From Streptomyces sp. MNU76 (lineage in GTDB: Bacteria; Actinomycetota; Actinomycetes; Streptomycetales; Streptomycetaceae): 64,000 bases of DNA. Of this stretch, positions 28,931 to 37,700 are shown in pieces. Position 1 is the first letter of the stretch. Each line of letters opens with the position of its first letter. The notes under the pieces are model-generated. The model was given only the letters and a program-made list of their open reading frames with translations, was not told where the DNA came from and did not search any database. The stretch covers positions 186,001 through 250,000 of the forward strand of contig NZ_JAJKLK010000030.1 in the NCBI RefSeq assembly GCF_020982545.1. The letters run 5' to 3'. Made by a program: the position numbers and the translations under genes.

Positions 28931-29986
28931 GTGACGTACACCAGCAGCGCCCGGCAGCCCGAACCGGAGCCGCGCCCCACCTCGACAAGGGGTGCTGAGC
29001 ACCCGTTGGGCGGCGCGGGAAGCAGTGCCGCGTCCAGTGCCGCGAACGATTCCAACGTCGTTCCCATCACTGCAGCTCACACCGCCCGCCAGGGTCTCCA
29101 CCGGCACGCTGACACCTCTCTCCCTTCCCCTGGAGAGTCAGCGAAGGGGAAGTCCACTCCCACGGCCGTGAAGGTTCGGGCTGACGCGCTGCGGATGCTG
29201 GGGTGCGTGCGGATAGCCACGGTGCAGCAGATGGCTCAGGTGATCACGGCAGAGGACAAGGAGGGCCGGTCGTACGTGCGCAGGGCGATGTCGAAACTGG
29301 CGGAGCTCGGATTGGCGGAGACGAACGGCAAGGACGGCAAGCACCCGATCTGGAACCTGACTCCGGCGGGGCAGAAGGCTCTGGCCGACGGCAACGAGCT
29401 GCCGTCCCGCCCGAAGGCCGGCACCGGAGCGAAGGCCGTTCGCGCCGGGTTCGGCCCGCACGGCGTCGCGGTGACCGACACGATCCTCGCCTGCGGCAGC
29501 CGGCGCTCCCTGACCGATTGGCAAGTGGAGGTGAACCACGCCATCAAGGAGATCGGCCTGAGCTTCAACACCGACGCAGTCCTCGCCCAGCCCACCGCGA
29601 CCAGCGAGGTCCGCCTCTTCGAGCTCGACAACGGCACCATGTCCCAGGCCCGCCTCGCACGTGAGGTCTGGGACTACGAGCGCTACGCCGGGCACCGCGT
29701 CTGGGAGGGAGCCCGCGGCACCATCGGCCGCACGTTCCCGTTCTGGCAGCGCCACCGCTACACCCGCTCCGAACGCTTCCCGCGGCTGCATGTCGTCCTG
29801 GCGGGTAAGGAGGAGCATCTGCTCGACAACCGCCGCCAGGCGCTCACCGCCGACGTGAAGGGCATCGCCATCGCGGTGTGGGTGAACACCTTGCCCCGGC
29901 TGCAGCGCGGCGAGCCCTGGTACGAGATCGGCGTCGACGACCCGGACCGGCGCCGCGAGCGCTACCCGGAGCCGGTAGGCCGCTGA
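28931..29986 (+). CDS. replication-relaxation family protein
   Basis: 351 aa from GTG 28931 (GAGGAG seven bases upstream; ATG 28916 is also in frame). A disordered N-terminal segment of about 75 residues precedes a winged helix (VRADALRMLGCVRIATVQQMAQVI, SYVRRAMSKLAELGLAE). The conserved core of the Replic_Relax family follows (HGVAVTDTILACG, VRLFELDNGTMSQARLAREVWDYERYAG, FPRLHVVLAGKE). These proteins are found with actinobacterial plasmids and transfer elements; first linked to relaxation at replication origins. A second member is at 42509-43405. Confidence 0.82.
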   Translation: MTYTSSARQPEPEPRPTSTRGAEHPLGGAGSSAASSAANDSNVVPITAAHTARQGLHRHADTSLPSPGESAKGKSTPTAVKVRADALRMLGCVRIATVQQMAQVITAEDKEGRSYVRRAMSKLAELGLAETNGKDGKHPIWNLTPAGQKALADGNELPSRPKAGTGAKAVRAGFGPHGVAVTDTILACGSRRSLTDWQVEVNHAIKEIGLSFNTDAVLAQPTATSEVRLFELDNGTMSQARLAREVWDYERYAGHRVWEGARGTIGRTFPFWQRHRYTRSERFPRLHVVLAGKEEHLLDNRRQALTADVKGIAIAVWVNTLPRLQRGEPWYEIGVDDPDRRRERYPEPVGR

Positions 29987-30012
29987 GGGGGCGGAGCAGG
30001 CCCGCCAGAGAC

Positions 30013-30053
30013 GACGACGCTCCCTCACCCAGCAGCCGTGGGGGAGCGTCGTC
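30013..30053 (+). terminator. perfect 12-bp hairpin terminator
   Basis: GACGACGCTCCC (30013-30024) pairs perfectly with GGGAGCGTCGTC (30042-30053) across a 17-base loop. It starts 27 bases after the replication-relaxation stop. No T-run, as usual in Streptomyces. The stretch from 30054 to 30388 shows no gene. Confidence 0.75.
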
Positions 30054-30388
30054 CTGCGGCCTTTTCAGCCGAAGCCTGACGGCGGCGCGGGCCCGGCCCG
30101 GTTGGCCCGGAGTCCCCACCACAGCCGGCCCGGGGGCCGATAGGGTTTCCAACGCCGCAGACCCTGGTTTTGTCGACGGGATCCGACACCACCTGTCGCT
30201 CAGGGGCGAGAACGCCTTGTTTCGCCGGAGGGCGATGTCTGTGAGTTCTGGCAACGCGTGGGAGGTTGCGGTGGGAGCTGGGACGTGCTCTGCGGGATGA
30301 GGCTGCGATGGCGCCACCGAAGTCCAAGGTCGACTTGTACGCGGCGGCAACCGTCGCTCTGGCCAGCTCGCCTTCCAACAGCCAACGG

Positions 30389-30763
30389 TCACTGATCTGC
30401 GACGTCACGGTGCTGGCCGACCCCACTGTCCAGTTCGACAGCGAGGCGTCGCAGACCGCCGCTTGACAACGCAGCGACATGGTCCAGCCATGCATTACGC
30501 CTGTCAGTGCCGGCAGCCCCTGGGGCCTTGGGAGCGGTTTCGTGCCGTGTCCGCTCCTCCGACTCAAACTCCTCGAACTTCAGCAACATATCGACCGCGA
30601 GCGGCGCGACGTCGGGCCGTTGCAGGAGGTTGCTGGCATACGGCACGAGCTCGGGCCGCTTGGCGAGGAACCGCTCGACCGCGATGCGACGATCCTCGGG
30701 GAGCTCCGGAAACTGGCCGCAAACGGTTCGGTTCGAGGCCGACTCCAGACCATCCGCGCTCAT
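30389..30763 (-). CDS. uncharacterised 124-aa protein
   Basis: Starts at ATG 30763 with GAGGAG six bases upstream. Mainly helical: LPEDRRIAVERFLAKRPELVPYASNLLQRPDVAPLAVDMLLKFEEFESEER, followed by a Pro/Ala linker and an amphipathic helix. Coding bias is good. No known domain; the region could be a small adaptor or antitoxin-like protein. Upstream gene on the same strand ends 55 bases before this start. Confidence 0.5.
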   Translation of the reverse strand: MSADGLESASNRTVCGQFPELPEDRRIAVERFLAKRPELVPYASNLLQRPDVAPLAVDMLLKFEEFESEERTRHETAPKAPGAAGTDRRNAWLDHVAALSSGGLRRLAVELDSGVGQHRDVADQ

Positions 30764-30818
30764 CTCGTGCTCCTCCCCAACCTGTTCTGATCCGGCAGAC
30801 TGACCTTGCATTACACCG

Positions 30819-31274
30819 TTAGCCGCGTGCACTGCGGGCCAGCCAGGGCGTCAGGTTGAAGTCCAGGATCAGCTCCTTGTATGTCTCATCGCCGGGCAGC
30901 GGCACGATGAGCCACTGGCCGGGGGGGAACAGCCGGCCCTTCGTAGAGGCGAGTCCGCCGTAGACGGACCCGAGGAACGCAGGAACGGAGTCGCGGGGGA
31001 CGTCATGGAACTCCACACCGTCGACGGTGATCTTCGCGTCATCCTCGGGGAAGAACTGGACACTCACCGACGGCGATCCCCCCAGCTCCACGAACGCCTC
31101 GTGCGGCAGCGAGCCGTCGGAGTCGAGCACCGTGAAGAGTTCGGCTGACGTACGGCGCGACGTCTGGTCCGCGCCGATGCCGTCGGTGACCGACATTGAC
31201 AATGCGAATTCCTTCGCGATCTCGCGTATCGCGACGACAGCGGCCTCGGTGGTCGGCAGGTGCGCTTTCTCCAT
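30819..31274 (-). CDS. uncharacterised 151-aa protein
   Basis: Predicted alpha/beta: helix EAAVVAIREIAKEFALSM, then strands SVSVQFFPEDDAKITVDGVEFHDVP and WLIVPLPGDETYKELILDFNLTPWL. ATG 31274 (MEKAHLP) is the likeliest start; an upstream ATG at 31373 would add a basic segment with no coding character. No catalytic motif is recognised. Probably co-transcribed with the smaller gene downstream. From 31275 to 31621 no gene is seen. Confidence 0.5.
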   Translation of the reverse strand: MEKAHLPTTEAAVVAIREIAKEFALSMSVTDGIGADQTSRRTSAELFTVLDSDGSLPHEAFVELGGSPSVSVQFFPEDDAKITVDGVEFHDVPRDSVPAFLGSVYGGLASTKGRLFPPGQWLIVPLPGDETYKELILDFNLTPWLARSARG

Positions 31275-31621
31275 GACTTGATCGTGCCCGACGAAGAAGA
31301 CGGGCACGACCGGGTTTTCGGACCGGCTCCGACCCCGACCACCGCAGATGGCTACCGGCAACCGCTCATCCAAGAGCCATCAGAAATGCCCTATTACTGG
31401 CTGGTGACGGCGCAGACGACATAGATGCGGCCATGGGTGCGGGCGTGAGAATGGTCGCGGCCAGCGCGATGCTCAGTGCCCGGAACCGCAAGAGAGCGCG
31501 GCCGTCATGGGATACGAGTAGCGGACGGATCGGGCACATCGGCATCACCTCGCCGCGCCTGGCGAGCCCTTCACCCACCCGCTGCAGCCCCGCCACCCCC
31601 AGGCGGACCTGTCCCTGTGAC

Positions 31622-32873
31622 TAGTAGTGCGTCGCTGCTTAGTTGTGGCGTGTCTGGTTGGGAGGCTGGTGTCTGGTGGGTTCCTCCTTCCCTTTTGCCG
31701 GACAGGACTGTCGTCATGGGTTCACAGAAGAAGCGGCCGGTCAGGTTGACACCGCAGGATCGTGAGGAGTTGGTCCGGGTGACCACCACGGGTGTTCGTG
31801 GGGCCTCGATGATCATGCGTGCGCGTGTACTGCTAGCACTGGACACCTCGGTGGGAGACGTGGATCCCAAGGCGGTGATCGCGGCCCGGCTCGGCGTCTC
31901 CGGTGAGACGTTACGGCTGGTCGCCAAGCGTTTCGCCGAGACCGGTGGCGATGTGCACGCCACGATCGCGCGGAAGAAGCGCGACCTCCCACCGGTGCCC
32001 TCGCCGGTGACCGGCGAGGTCGAAGCCCGGCTGATCGCGATGGCGTGCTCACAGCCACCCCAGGGCCATACCCGGTGGTCGCTGCGGCTGCTGGAGAAAC
32101 ATGTCGCGCTGGCCGAGGACATCCCCGATCTGGACCACTCCACCATCGGGCGGGTCTTAAAAAAACGGAACTGCGCCCTCACCTGAGAAAGTGCTGGACC
32201 ATCCCACCCCGGGCGAACGCGGAGTTCGCGGCCCGGATGGAAGACGTGCTGGCCGTCTATGCCCGGCCCTACGACCCGGCACGTCCGGTGGTGTGCATGG
32301 ACGAGAAGCCCTACCAGCTCCTCGGCGATGCCCGCGACCCACTCCCGGCCCGCCCTGGTCACGACGCCCGCCAGGACAGCGAGTACATCCGCTGCGGCAC
32401 GTCCTCGATCTTCGTGTGGGTCGAACCCCTGCGCGGGTGGCGTCGCGTTCAGGCACTGTCCCGGCGGACCCGGATCGACTGGGCCGGCCAGGTCAAACAG
32501 TTACTGAGCGTGGACTACCCCGACGCCGAGACCGTGGTGCTGGTGATGGACAACCTCAACACCCACAACATCGCCTCGTTGTACGAGGCGTTCGAACCCG
32601 AAGAGGCATTCGCCCTGGCCCAACGCCTCGAGATCCACCACACGCCCAAGCACGGGTCATGGCTCAACATCGCCGAGATCGAACTCTCCGCACTGACCCG
32701 GCAATGCCTCGACCGCCGGATCAGCGACCTCGACACCCTCAACACCGAACTCTCAGCCTGGCAGAACGCCACCAACACCGACCAGCGTCAGGTGAACTGG
32801 CAGTTCACCACCCACGACGCACGCATCAAACTGCGCCACCTCTATCCCAAAAACTAGCCGCGACAGTCTACTA
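31622..32873 (+). mobile_element. IS630-family insertion sequence
   Basis: Bounded by TA dinucleotides inside CTAG (31621-31624 and 32871-32874), the expected TA target duplication. Terminal inverted repeats begin CTAGTAG and share TCGC and GCTTAGTT/GGCTAGTT blocks within 25 bases. It carries one transposase made through a frameshift. Mid-region location between two gene pairs. Confidence 0.8.
31716..32857 (+). CDS. IS630-family transposase, programmed -1 frameshift
   Basis: ATG 31716 (MGSQKKRPVRLTPQDREEL). Helix-turn-helix part: VIAARLGVSGETLRLVAKRF. The zero frame ends at 32184-32186 after VLKKRNCALT. At TTAAAAAAACGG (32157-32168) a -1 slip on the A7 run gives VLKK-TELRPHLRK and continues to 32857 with the DDE residues: D in VVCMDEKPYQLL, D in VVLVMDNLNTHN and E in HGSWLNIAEIELS. 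An A7 run is very rare in this GC-rich sequence and sits exactly at the junction, so the shift looks programmed, as known for other IS630 members. Confidence 0.82.
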
Positions 32874-33096
32874 GGCCGAGCCCGGGGCAGCCTACTTCCA
32901 GCCGTCGTGCGCGCCGAAAGCGTTGCTAGTTCTCATCGACATTTCCGAGCCCTGTGATCGCTAAGTGCTGCCCAAAACGGTCGACAAACGTTGCTCGCTC
33001 CCACCTACAGAACCACAGACCCCGTGGGCGATTCGCGAGGCCGCGCAGCTGCACCACCAGGCGACCTGTGACTCGGCTGTTCTGAAGGAGATTCTG

Positions 33097-33525
33097 GTGA
33101 CCGAGGTCCCCCAAGAGGAACGCTGCCCGTACTTCGCGTGCACCGCGTGCGGGCTGATCGGGGAGCCGGATTCCGCGGACTACGCCCTCACCGGCGACCG
33201 AGGACACGTCGACTGGACCCGGCCGGTGACCGTGGGCTGCGGCTTCTGCCGTACACACACCCAGATCACCGACAGCGACATCCTGGACCGCGACACCGAG
33301 CATGCCTGCTCCCGCTGCGGAACCCGCACCGCCTGCCCGGCAGACGCCGATCGGGTCATCTGCTGGGGGTGCGGCATCAACGAACCCGGAGCCGCTTCTG
33401 TCGGGGCCCGCGCCACCTACCGGCAGGACGTTGAGCGCGGCGCCGATCAGTGGGCCACCGCCCGCGTCCGCGTCGCCAAAGAGGACGCACGCGCCCGTGG
33501 GGCACTGCCCGGCTGGGCCTCGTAG
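33097..33525 (+). CDS. zinc-ribbon-rich uncharacterised protein
   Basis: 142 aa from GTG 33097 (AAGGAG six bases upstream). Ten cysteines in repeated CxxC-type pairs: CPYFACTACG, CGFCRTH, CSRCGTRTACP and CWGCG, which would bind two or more zinc ions. The C terminus is helical (YRQDVERGADQWATARVRVAKEDARARG). Function unknown; zinc ribbons usually mediate nucleic acid or protein contacts. From 32874 to 33096 nothing is recognised. Confidence 0.6.
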   Translation: MTEVPQEERCPYFACTACGLIGEPDSADYALTGDRGHVDWTRPVTVGCGFCRTHTQITDSDILDRDTEHACSRCGTRTACPADADRVICWGCGINEPGAASVGARATYRQDVERGADQWATARVRVAKEDARARGALPGWAS

Positions 33526-33583
33526 CCCTCACCCGGCCCGAAAAATCTGCCTCAATGTCAGTGGCGGCGGCCACACTTGATCC

Positions 33584-33976
33584 ATGACGCTCGATCGTGC
33601 CGACGCGGCACCACCGCTGCTGATCCCCTCCGGATCCGCGATCAACCCGATGGCGCTGGACCGGCCGATGCTGCTGCCCATCCTCGACGCCAACGCCCTC
33701 CTGGTCGAAGCCTGCGCGCTGGCCAAGAACAACGGCCGGCGCAACAGCGTCACCACGCTGGCCGCGACCGGCCGTGCCACCCCGTACATTGCCGCGCACG
33801 TTCCTGGTGAGGTCGACGAACACCTCGCCAGGGTGGCCGCCCACTTCGAGGTGCCGGAACGCCAGGCGCGTCACGTGCTCAACCGGCAGATCCTGCCCGC
33901 CCTCCGGGTGGTCGACCTGGAGATCCGCGATCACCTGTCGGAGCGGTCGCTGTCAGCTGGCCACGACGTCGCGTAG
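33584..33976 (+). CDS. PIN-like domain protein, C terminus truncated
   Basis: 130 aa. The N-terminal half reads LLPILDANALLVEACALAKNN, the first PIN strand with its metal-binding Asp, and then HVPGEVDEHLARVAAHFEVP. In PIN proteins more Asp residues should follow in a C-terminal half; here the frame stops at 33974-33976 after VVDLEIRDHLSERSL, inside the convergent 3' end of the HTH-TPR gene (overlap of 24 bases). The rest of the gene is missing, so the nuclease is probably inactive. Confidence 0.5.
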   Translation: MTLDRADAAPPLLIPSGSAINPMALDRPMLLPILDANALLVEACALAKNNGRRNSVTTLAATGRATPYIAAHVPGEVDEHLARVAAHFEVPERQARHVLNRQILPALRVVDLEIRDHLSERSLSAGHDVA

Positions 33977-35281
33977 TTCCCGTACGGCACGCTCGCGATG
34001 GTGCTGCGCGGGGATCGCTTCGTACAGGTCCAGGGCGCGGCGGCGGACCAGGCCGGTGCGGTAGCCGTCCGGCAGCCCGGTGAGCGCGTCGACCGTACGA
34101 CGGCACGCCTGCTCGGTGTCGCCGTCGTGATGGGAGCACGCCGCCGCGTCGATGTTCAGCAGGGTGCGCGTCATGGTGCTGGTCGGTGCGGACAGCTCCA
34201 GGGCGCGCTGCTGGCTCTCGTTCGCGCGGCGGGTGTCCCCGAGGGTGGTGAAGGCGTGGCTGAGGTGGACGTGGTGCTTCTGCTCGCCGTACGTCAGCCA
34301 GGTGTCCGACCGCTCGGACTCGGGGAGTCGGCCCATGAGGGCGTCGGCGGCCTCGAGCGCGGCGCGGGCCTGCTCGCTCTGGTGGTTGAGGGCGTAGGCG
34401 CGGGCGGCGACGGCGGCCGCGAGCACCGCGGCGGCGGTCGGCCGGGTTCCGGCAGCGTGCCGGGCCTGGTCGGCGAGCCCGGCGGCGGCTTTCGGGGCGC
34501 CGTAGTTGAGCGGCACCATCGCCTCCCGGGCCAGCACCCACGCGTGTAGCTGGTCGTCGCCGGATTCGGCGGCGGCCCGGGCGGCGGTGGCGAACCATGA
34601 GCGGCTTTCGCGGCGGCTGCCCAGGTCGTGTAAGACGATCGCCGTCATCCCGGCCATCTGCCCGGCCGTCCGGCACAGCCGCGCCCGGACCGGTGCGGGC
34701 TGCGGGACGGCGAGCAGAGGGCGCAGGGCCGTGAAGTCGGTGACCAGGTCGGCCAGGACGCGGGTGGGTGCCTGGCCGTGGTAGCCGTACCCGTAGCTCT
34801 CGGCTGCGGCCTCGAGGTCGGCCAGGTCCTGGGGAGTGTCGGGGGAGAGGGTCTGGTCGACGTCGGTCCGGGCGGCGGTGAGTGCGGCGAGGGCCGGAGC
34901 GGTGAGGCCGGCGGCCAGCGCGCCACGCAGCAGGTTGCGGCGCTTCATCGGATCGTCTCCATGGTCGGGCTCCGTGCTGAGAACGGCGGTGTCCTCCCAG
35001 GGTTGCGCAGCGAGCCCCAGTAGGGCACCGGGAATGCGCAGTCCGCCGGCGATTCGCTCGACAGTCGTGAGGGCGGTGACAGCTGTGGTGCCCCGGGCGA
35101 TCTGGCTGACCCGCTCGGCTTTGAGCGCGCACGCTTCGGCGATCCGGTTGAAGGAGATCCCCACGTCGTGGGCCATGGCGAACACCGTGGTGAAGTCCCG
35201 CTCACGCAGCGCCCGGACGAACGCGGGGTCGGCCAGAAGACGGTGCGGCACTTGGGCGGGTGACGGCGGTAAGTCGTCCAC
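33953..35281 (-). CDS. XRE-type HTH regulator with TPR-like repeats
   Basis: 442 aa. N-terminal helix-turn-helix (FAMAHDVGISFNRIAEACALKAERVSQIARG, about residues 33-63), a linker with the MKRRNLLRGALAAGLTAPALAAL segment, then helical TPR-like repeats to the end (RARLCRTAGQMAGMTAIVLHDLG, ARAALEAADALMGRLPESERSDTW, HVHLSHAFTTLGDTRRANESQQRALEL). Such proteins are common Streptomyces cluster-situated regulators that sense a peptide or small molecule. Divergent from the peptide/JmjC operon (164 bases between starts), so it is the probable regulator. Confidence 0.85.
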   Translation of the reverse strand: MDDLPPSPAQVPHRLLADPAFVRALRERDFTTVFAMAHDVGISFNRIAEACALKAERVSQIARGTTAVTALTTVERIAGGLRIPGALLGLAAQPWEDTAVLSTEPDHGDDPMKRRNLLRGALAAGLTAPALAALTAARTDVDQTLSPDTPQDLADLEAAAESYGYGYHGQAPTRVLADLVTDFTALRPLLAVPQPAPVRARLCRTAGQMAGMTAIVLHDLGSRRESRSWFATAARAAAESGDDQLHAWVLAREAMVPLNYGAPKAAAGLADQARHAAGTRPTAAAVLAAAVAARAYALNHQSEQARAALEAADALMGRLPESERSDTWLTYGEQKHHVHLSHAFTTLGDTRRANESQQRALELSAPTSTMTRTLLNIDAAACSHHDGDTEQACRRTVDALTGLPDGYRTGLVRRRALDLYEAIPAQHHRERAVRELRDVVAS

Positions 35282-35445
35282 AAGTCCCCCAGAACTCTCG
35301 TGGAATGACAGTGCGTCAGCCCAACGACCATACCCACCGTGGGGGCCCCATCACGGGGTTATCGCCCGCGTGGTTCGCGGCTGTACTGACGGTGTTCGAG
35401 GCCGCGGCTATCCAGGCCCGGCCACCAGCCCCGCAGGAGGATTCC

Positions 35446-35595
35446 ATGCAGAGTCCCGCCACGCCCCCGCCCGCCACGTCCGGGCCGTCGACCGGCGGCC
35501 TGGTCCGCTCCCGCCGGGCGATCGTCGCCGCCCGGGGCCGCAACGCCATCCCCTCGGACGGCGGCGGCACCGGCAAGAGCGACGGCAACGACTGA
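35446..35595 (+). CDS. 49-aa candidate precursor peptide
   Basis: ATG 35446 preceded by GGAGG with a five-base gap, a strong ribosome site. The peptide has a Pro/Thr/Ser-rich N terminus (SPATPPPATSGPSTGG), a basic centre (RSRRAIVAARGR) and a hydrophilic C terminus (IPSDGGGTGKSDGND) with Asp, Asn, Ser and Lys side chains. No membrane helix or Cys. It is first in an operon with a JmjC oxygenase, an aldo/keto reductase and a kinase-like protein, which is the layout of a RiPP precursor with tailoring enzymes. This role is inference. Confidence 0.6.
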   Translation: MQSPATPPPATSGPSTGGLVRSRRAIVAARGRNAIPSDGGGTGKSDGND

Positions 35596-35616
35596 CGGAC
35601 CGGGAGCCCTGACGCG

Positions 35617-36789
35617 ATGACGCACACGTCCATCGCGGCGTGCCTGGGCGAGGACTTCCTCGCCCAGGCACTGCACCGCGAACACCGCCACGTACCCGGC
35701 GCCCTCGATGTCGCCGGGATTATGACCTGGGACGACCTCAACCAGATCCTGGCCGCACACCGCCTGGAACCGCCGCGCATGCGGCTGTCCCGCGACGGCG
35801 AGACGCTGCTGGTCGGCGGGTACACCACGCCGGTTGCCACGCGCCGCCACACCGTGTGGCACCGCCTCCACCCGGCCGAACTGCACGCCCGCCTCCAGGA
35901 GGGCGCCTCGCTCGCCCTCGACAGCGTCGACGAACTCCACCCGCCGATCGCCCGGCTCGCCGAAGCGATCGAGCGTCGTCTGCGCACCCGCGTGCAGGCG
36001 AACCTCTACGCCTCCTGGAGCGCCACCGAGGGCTTCGGGGTCCACTGGGACGACCACGACACCGTCATCGTCCAGCTGGACGGCGCGAAGCGGTGGCGGA
36101 TCTACGGCGCCACCCGCCCGTACCCGCTGTACCGCGACATCGAGGACCCGGGCGAGGCACCCACCGAGCCGGTCGCCGACCTGGTCCTGTGGCCGGGCGA
36201 CGTGCTGTACGTGCCGCGTGGCGTGTGGCATGCGGTCTCCGCCGACCAGGGCACCCGTTCCCTGCACGTCACCTGCGGCCTGCAGACCCATACGGCGACG
36301 GACCTGATGGCGTGGGTGTCCGAGCAGCTGCTCGGACACGAGGACTGGCGGCGCGATCTGCCGCTGCTCGCCGCGCCGGACGTCCAGGCCGACGCCGTGG
36401 ACGGGATGCGCAAGCGGCTCGCCGAACTGCTGGACGACCCGACGCTGCTCGCCCGCTACCGGGCCGCGATGGACGGGCAGGCCGTCGGCCGGATGGTGCC
36501 GAGCCTGCCGTACATCGACGGCGTTCCCGTCGACGGTGGTCTGCGGGTGCGGCTGACGACCGCCCGCGCGGTGCTGGAGGTCGGCGAGGGCGCGGTGACG
36601 CTGTCCGCCGCCGGGAGCACGTTCGAGTTCGCGCCTGCGGCGGAGGCGGTGCTGCGCCCGCTGGTCGACGGCCGCACCGTGGACCTGGCGGCGCTCGCCG
36701 ACGAGGCCGGCCTCGCCCTGGAGGACGTCGTCGGGCTGGTCCAGGAGCTCGTTGCCGGGCAGGCCGCGACGGTGGGGAGCCTTCTGTGA
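35617..36789 (+). CDS. JmjC-type cupin oxygenase
   Basis: 390 aa. The cupin_4/JmjC core has the Fe(II) facial triad: His 143 and Asp 145 in GFGVHWDDHDTVIVQLDGAKRWRIYG and His 205 in LVLWPGDVLYVPRGVWHAVSAD. A C-terminal winged-helix-like part (residues 250-390) resembles that of YcfD/ribosomal oxygenases. The family hydroxylates peptide or protein side chains (His, Arg, Asn) using 2-oxoglutarate and O2. The gene lies 21 bases after the 49-aa peptide gene and overlaps the AKR gene by four bases (GTGA), so the peptide is the likely substrate. Confidence 0.85.
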   Translation: MTHTSIAACLGEDFLAQALHREHRHVPGALDVAGIMTWDDLNQILAAHRLEPPRMRLSRDGETLLVGGYTTPVATRRHTVWHRLHPAELHARLQEGASLALDSVDELHPPIARLAEAIERRLRTRVQANLYASWSATEGFGVHWDDHDTVIVQLDGAKRWRIYGATRPYPLYRDIEDPGEAPTEPVADLVLWPGDVLYVPRGVWHAVSADQGTRSLHVTCGLQTHTATDLMAWVSEQLLGHEDWRRDLPLLAAPDVQADAVDGMRKRLAELLDDPTLLARYRAAMDGQAVGRMVPSLPYIDGVPVDGGLRVRLTTARAVLEVGEGAVTLSAAGSTFEFAPAAEAVLRPLVDGRTVDLAALADEAGLALEDVVGLVQELVAGQAATVGSLL

Positions 36790-37700
36790 CAGCGGAGCTC
36801 GCTCTGGGCACCTACCGGTGCCGGGCGATCCCGGAGGCGGCCGTCCGTGCGGCCGCCTCCGGCGCGCAGTGGATCGACACCGCCCCCAACTACGCCACCG
36901 GCCGCGCCCAGGAGTTGTTGGCTCCGGCCCTGGCCGCCCGTCCGTCCCTGCGGATCGCGACGAAGGCCGGCTACTTCACCGCGGCCACCGGTGCCGACGC
37001 CGTGAACGACGGTGTCCTGACCGAGGACCAGGCCGTTGCCGGGCACAGCCTCGCCCCGCAGTACGTGCGCTGGCAGATGGGCCGCAACCGCGCCCAGCTC
37101 GGGCGGGAGCGGCTGGACCTGGTCCTGCTGCACAACCCCGAGCGCGCCCACCCCGGCGACCGCCCCGCTCTGCACCGCGCGATCCGGGACGCCTTCGCCG
37201 TCCTGGAGGAAGCCGCGGCGGCCGGGCACGTGGCCGGGTACGGCATCGCCACGTGGGCGGGCCTGGAAGAGGAAGCGTTCACGGTGGAGGAACTCCTCGC
37301 CCTGGCCGGTGAAGTCGCCGGGGGACAGCAGTACCACCACCTGGTCGCGGTCCAGATGCCGGTCAGCCTGGTGATGATGACGCCGATCGTCCAGGCCCTG
37401 CACGGCCGGGGCCCGCTCCCGGCCGCCGCCGGCGCGGGCCTGCGGGTGATGGCCTCCGCTCCGCTGCACGGCGGCGAACTGCCCGGCATGGTCGACCAGG
37501 AGCTAGCCGACCTCATCCGGCCGGGCCTGACCCCCGCACAGGCGTGCGTCCTCAGCGTCGCGTCATGCCCAGGAGTGACAGACGTCCTTCTGGCCGCCTC
37601 CGGTGCGCCACACTGGAGCCAGGCGGCCGACGCCGTTGCTCAACCCTCCCTGACCGCCGCCAAGTTGCGGGAGATCACTGGTGTACTCGCCTCCCCCTGA
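36786..37700 (+). CDS. aldo/keto reductase
   Basis: 304 aa. TIM-barrel AKR with the catalytic tetrad: Asp 31 and Tyr 36 (WIDTAPNYATGRAQELL), Lys 60 (LRIATKAGYF) and His 116 (LDLVLLHNPERAHPGD). The C-terminal part includes GPLPAAAGAGLRVMASAPLHGGELPG and ACVLSVASCPGVTDVLLAASGAPHW. NAD(P)H-dependent reduction of a carbonyl, possibly on the modified peptide. Coupled to the upstream JmjC gene by a GTGA overlap and to the downstream gene by a 20-base overlap. Confidence 0.85.
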   Translation: MTAELALGTYRCRAIPEAAVRAAASGAQWIDTAPNYATGRAQELLAPALAARPSLRIATKAGYFTAATGADAVNDGVLTEDQAVAGHSLAPQYVRWQMGRNRAQLGRERLDLVLLHNPERAHPGDRPALHRAIRDAFAVLEEAAAAGHVAGYGIATWAGLEEEAFTVEELLALAGEVAGGQQYHHLVAVQMPVSLVMMTPIVQALHGRGPLPAAAGAGLRVMASAPLHGGELPGMVDQELADLIRPGLTPAQACVLSVASCPGVTDVLLAASGAPHWSQAADAVAQPSLTAAKLREITGVLASP

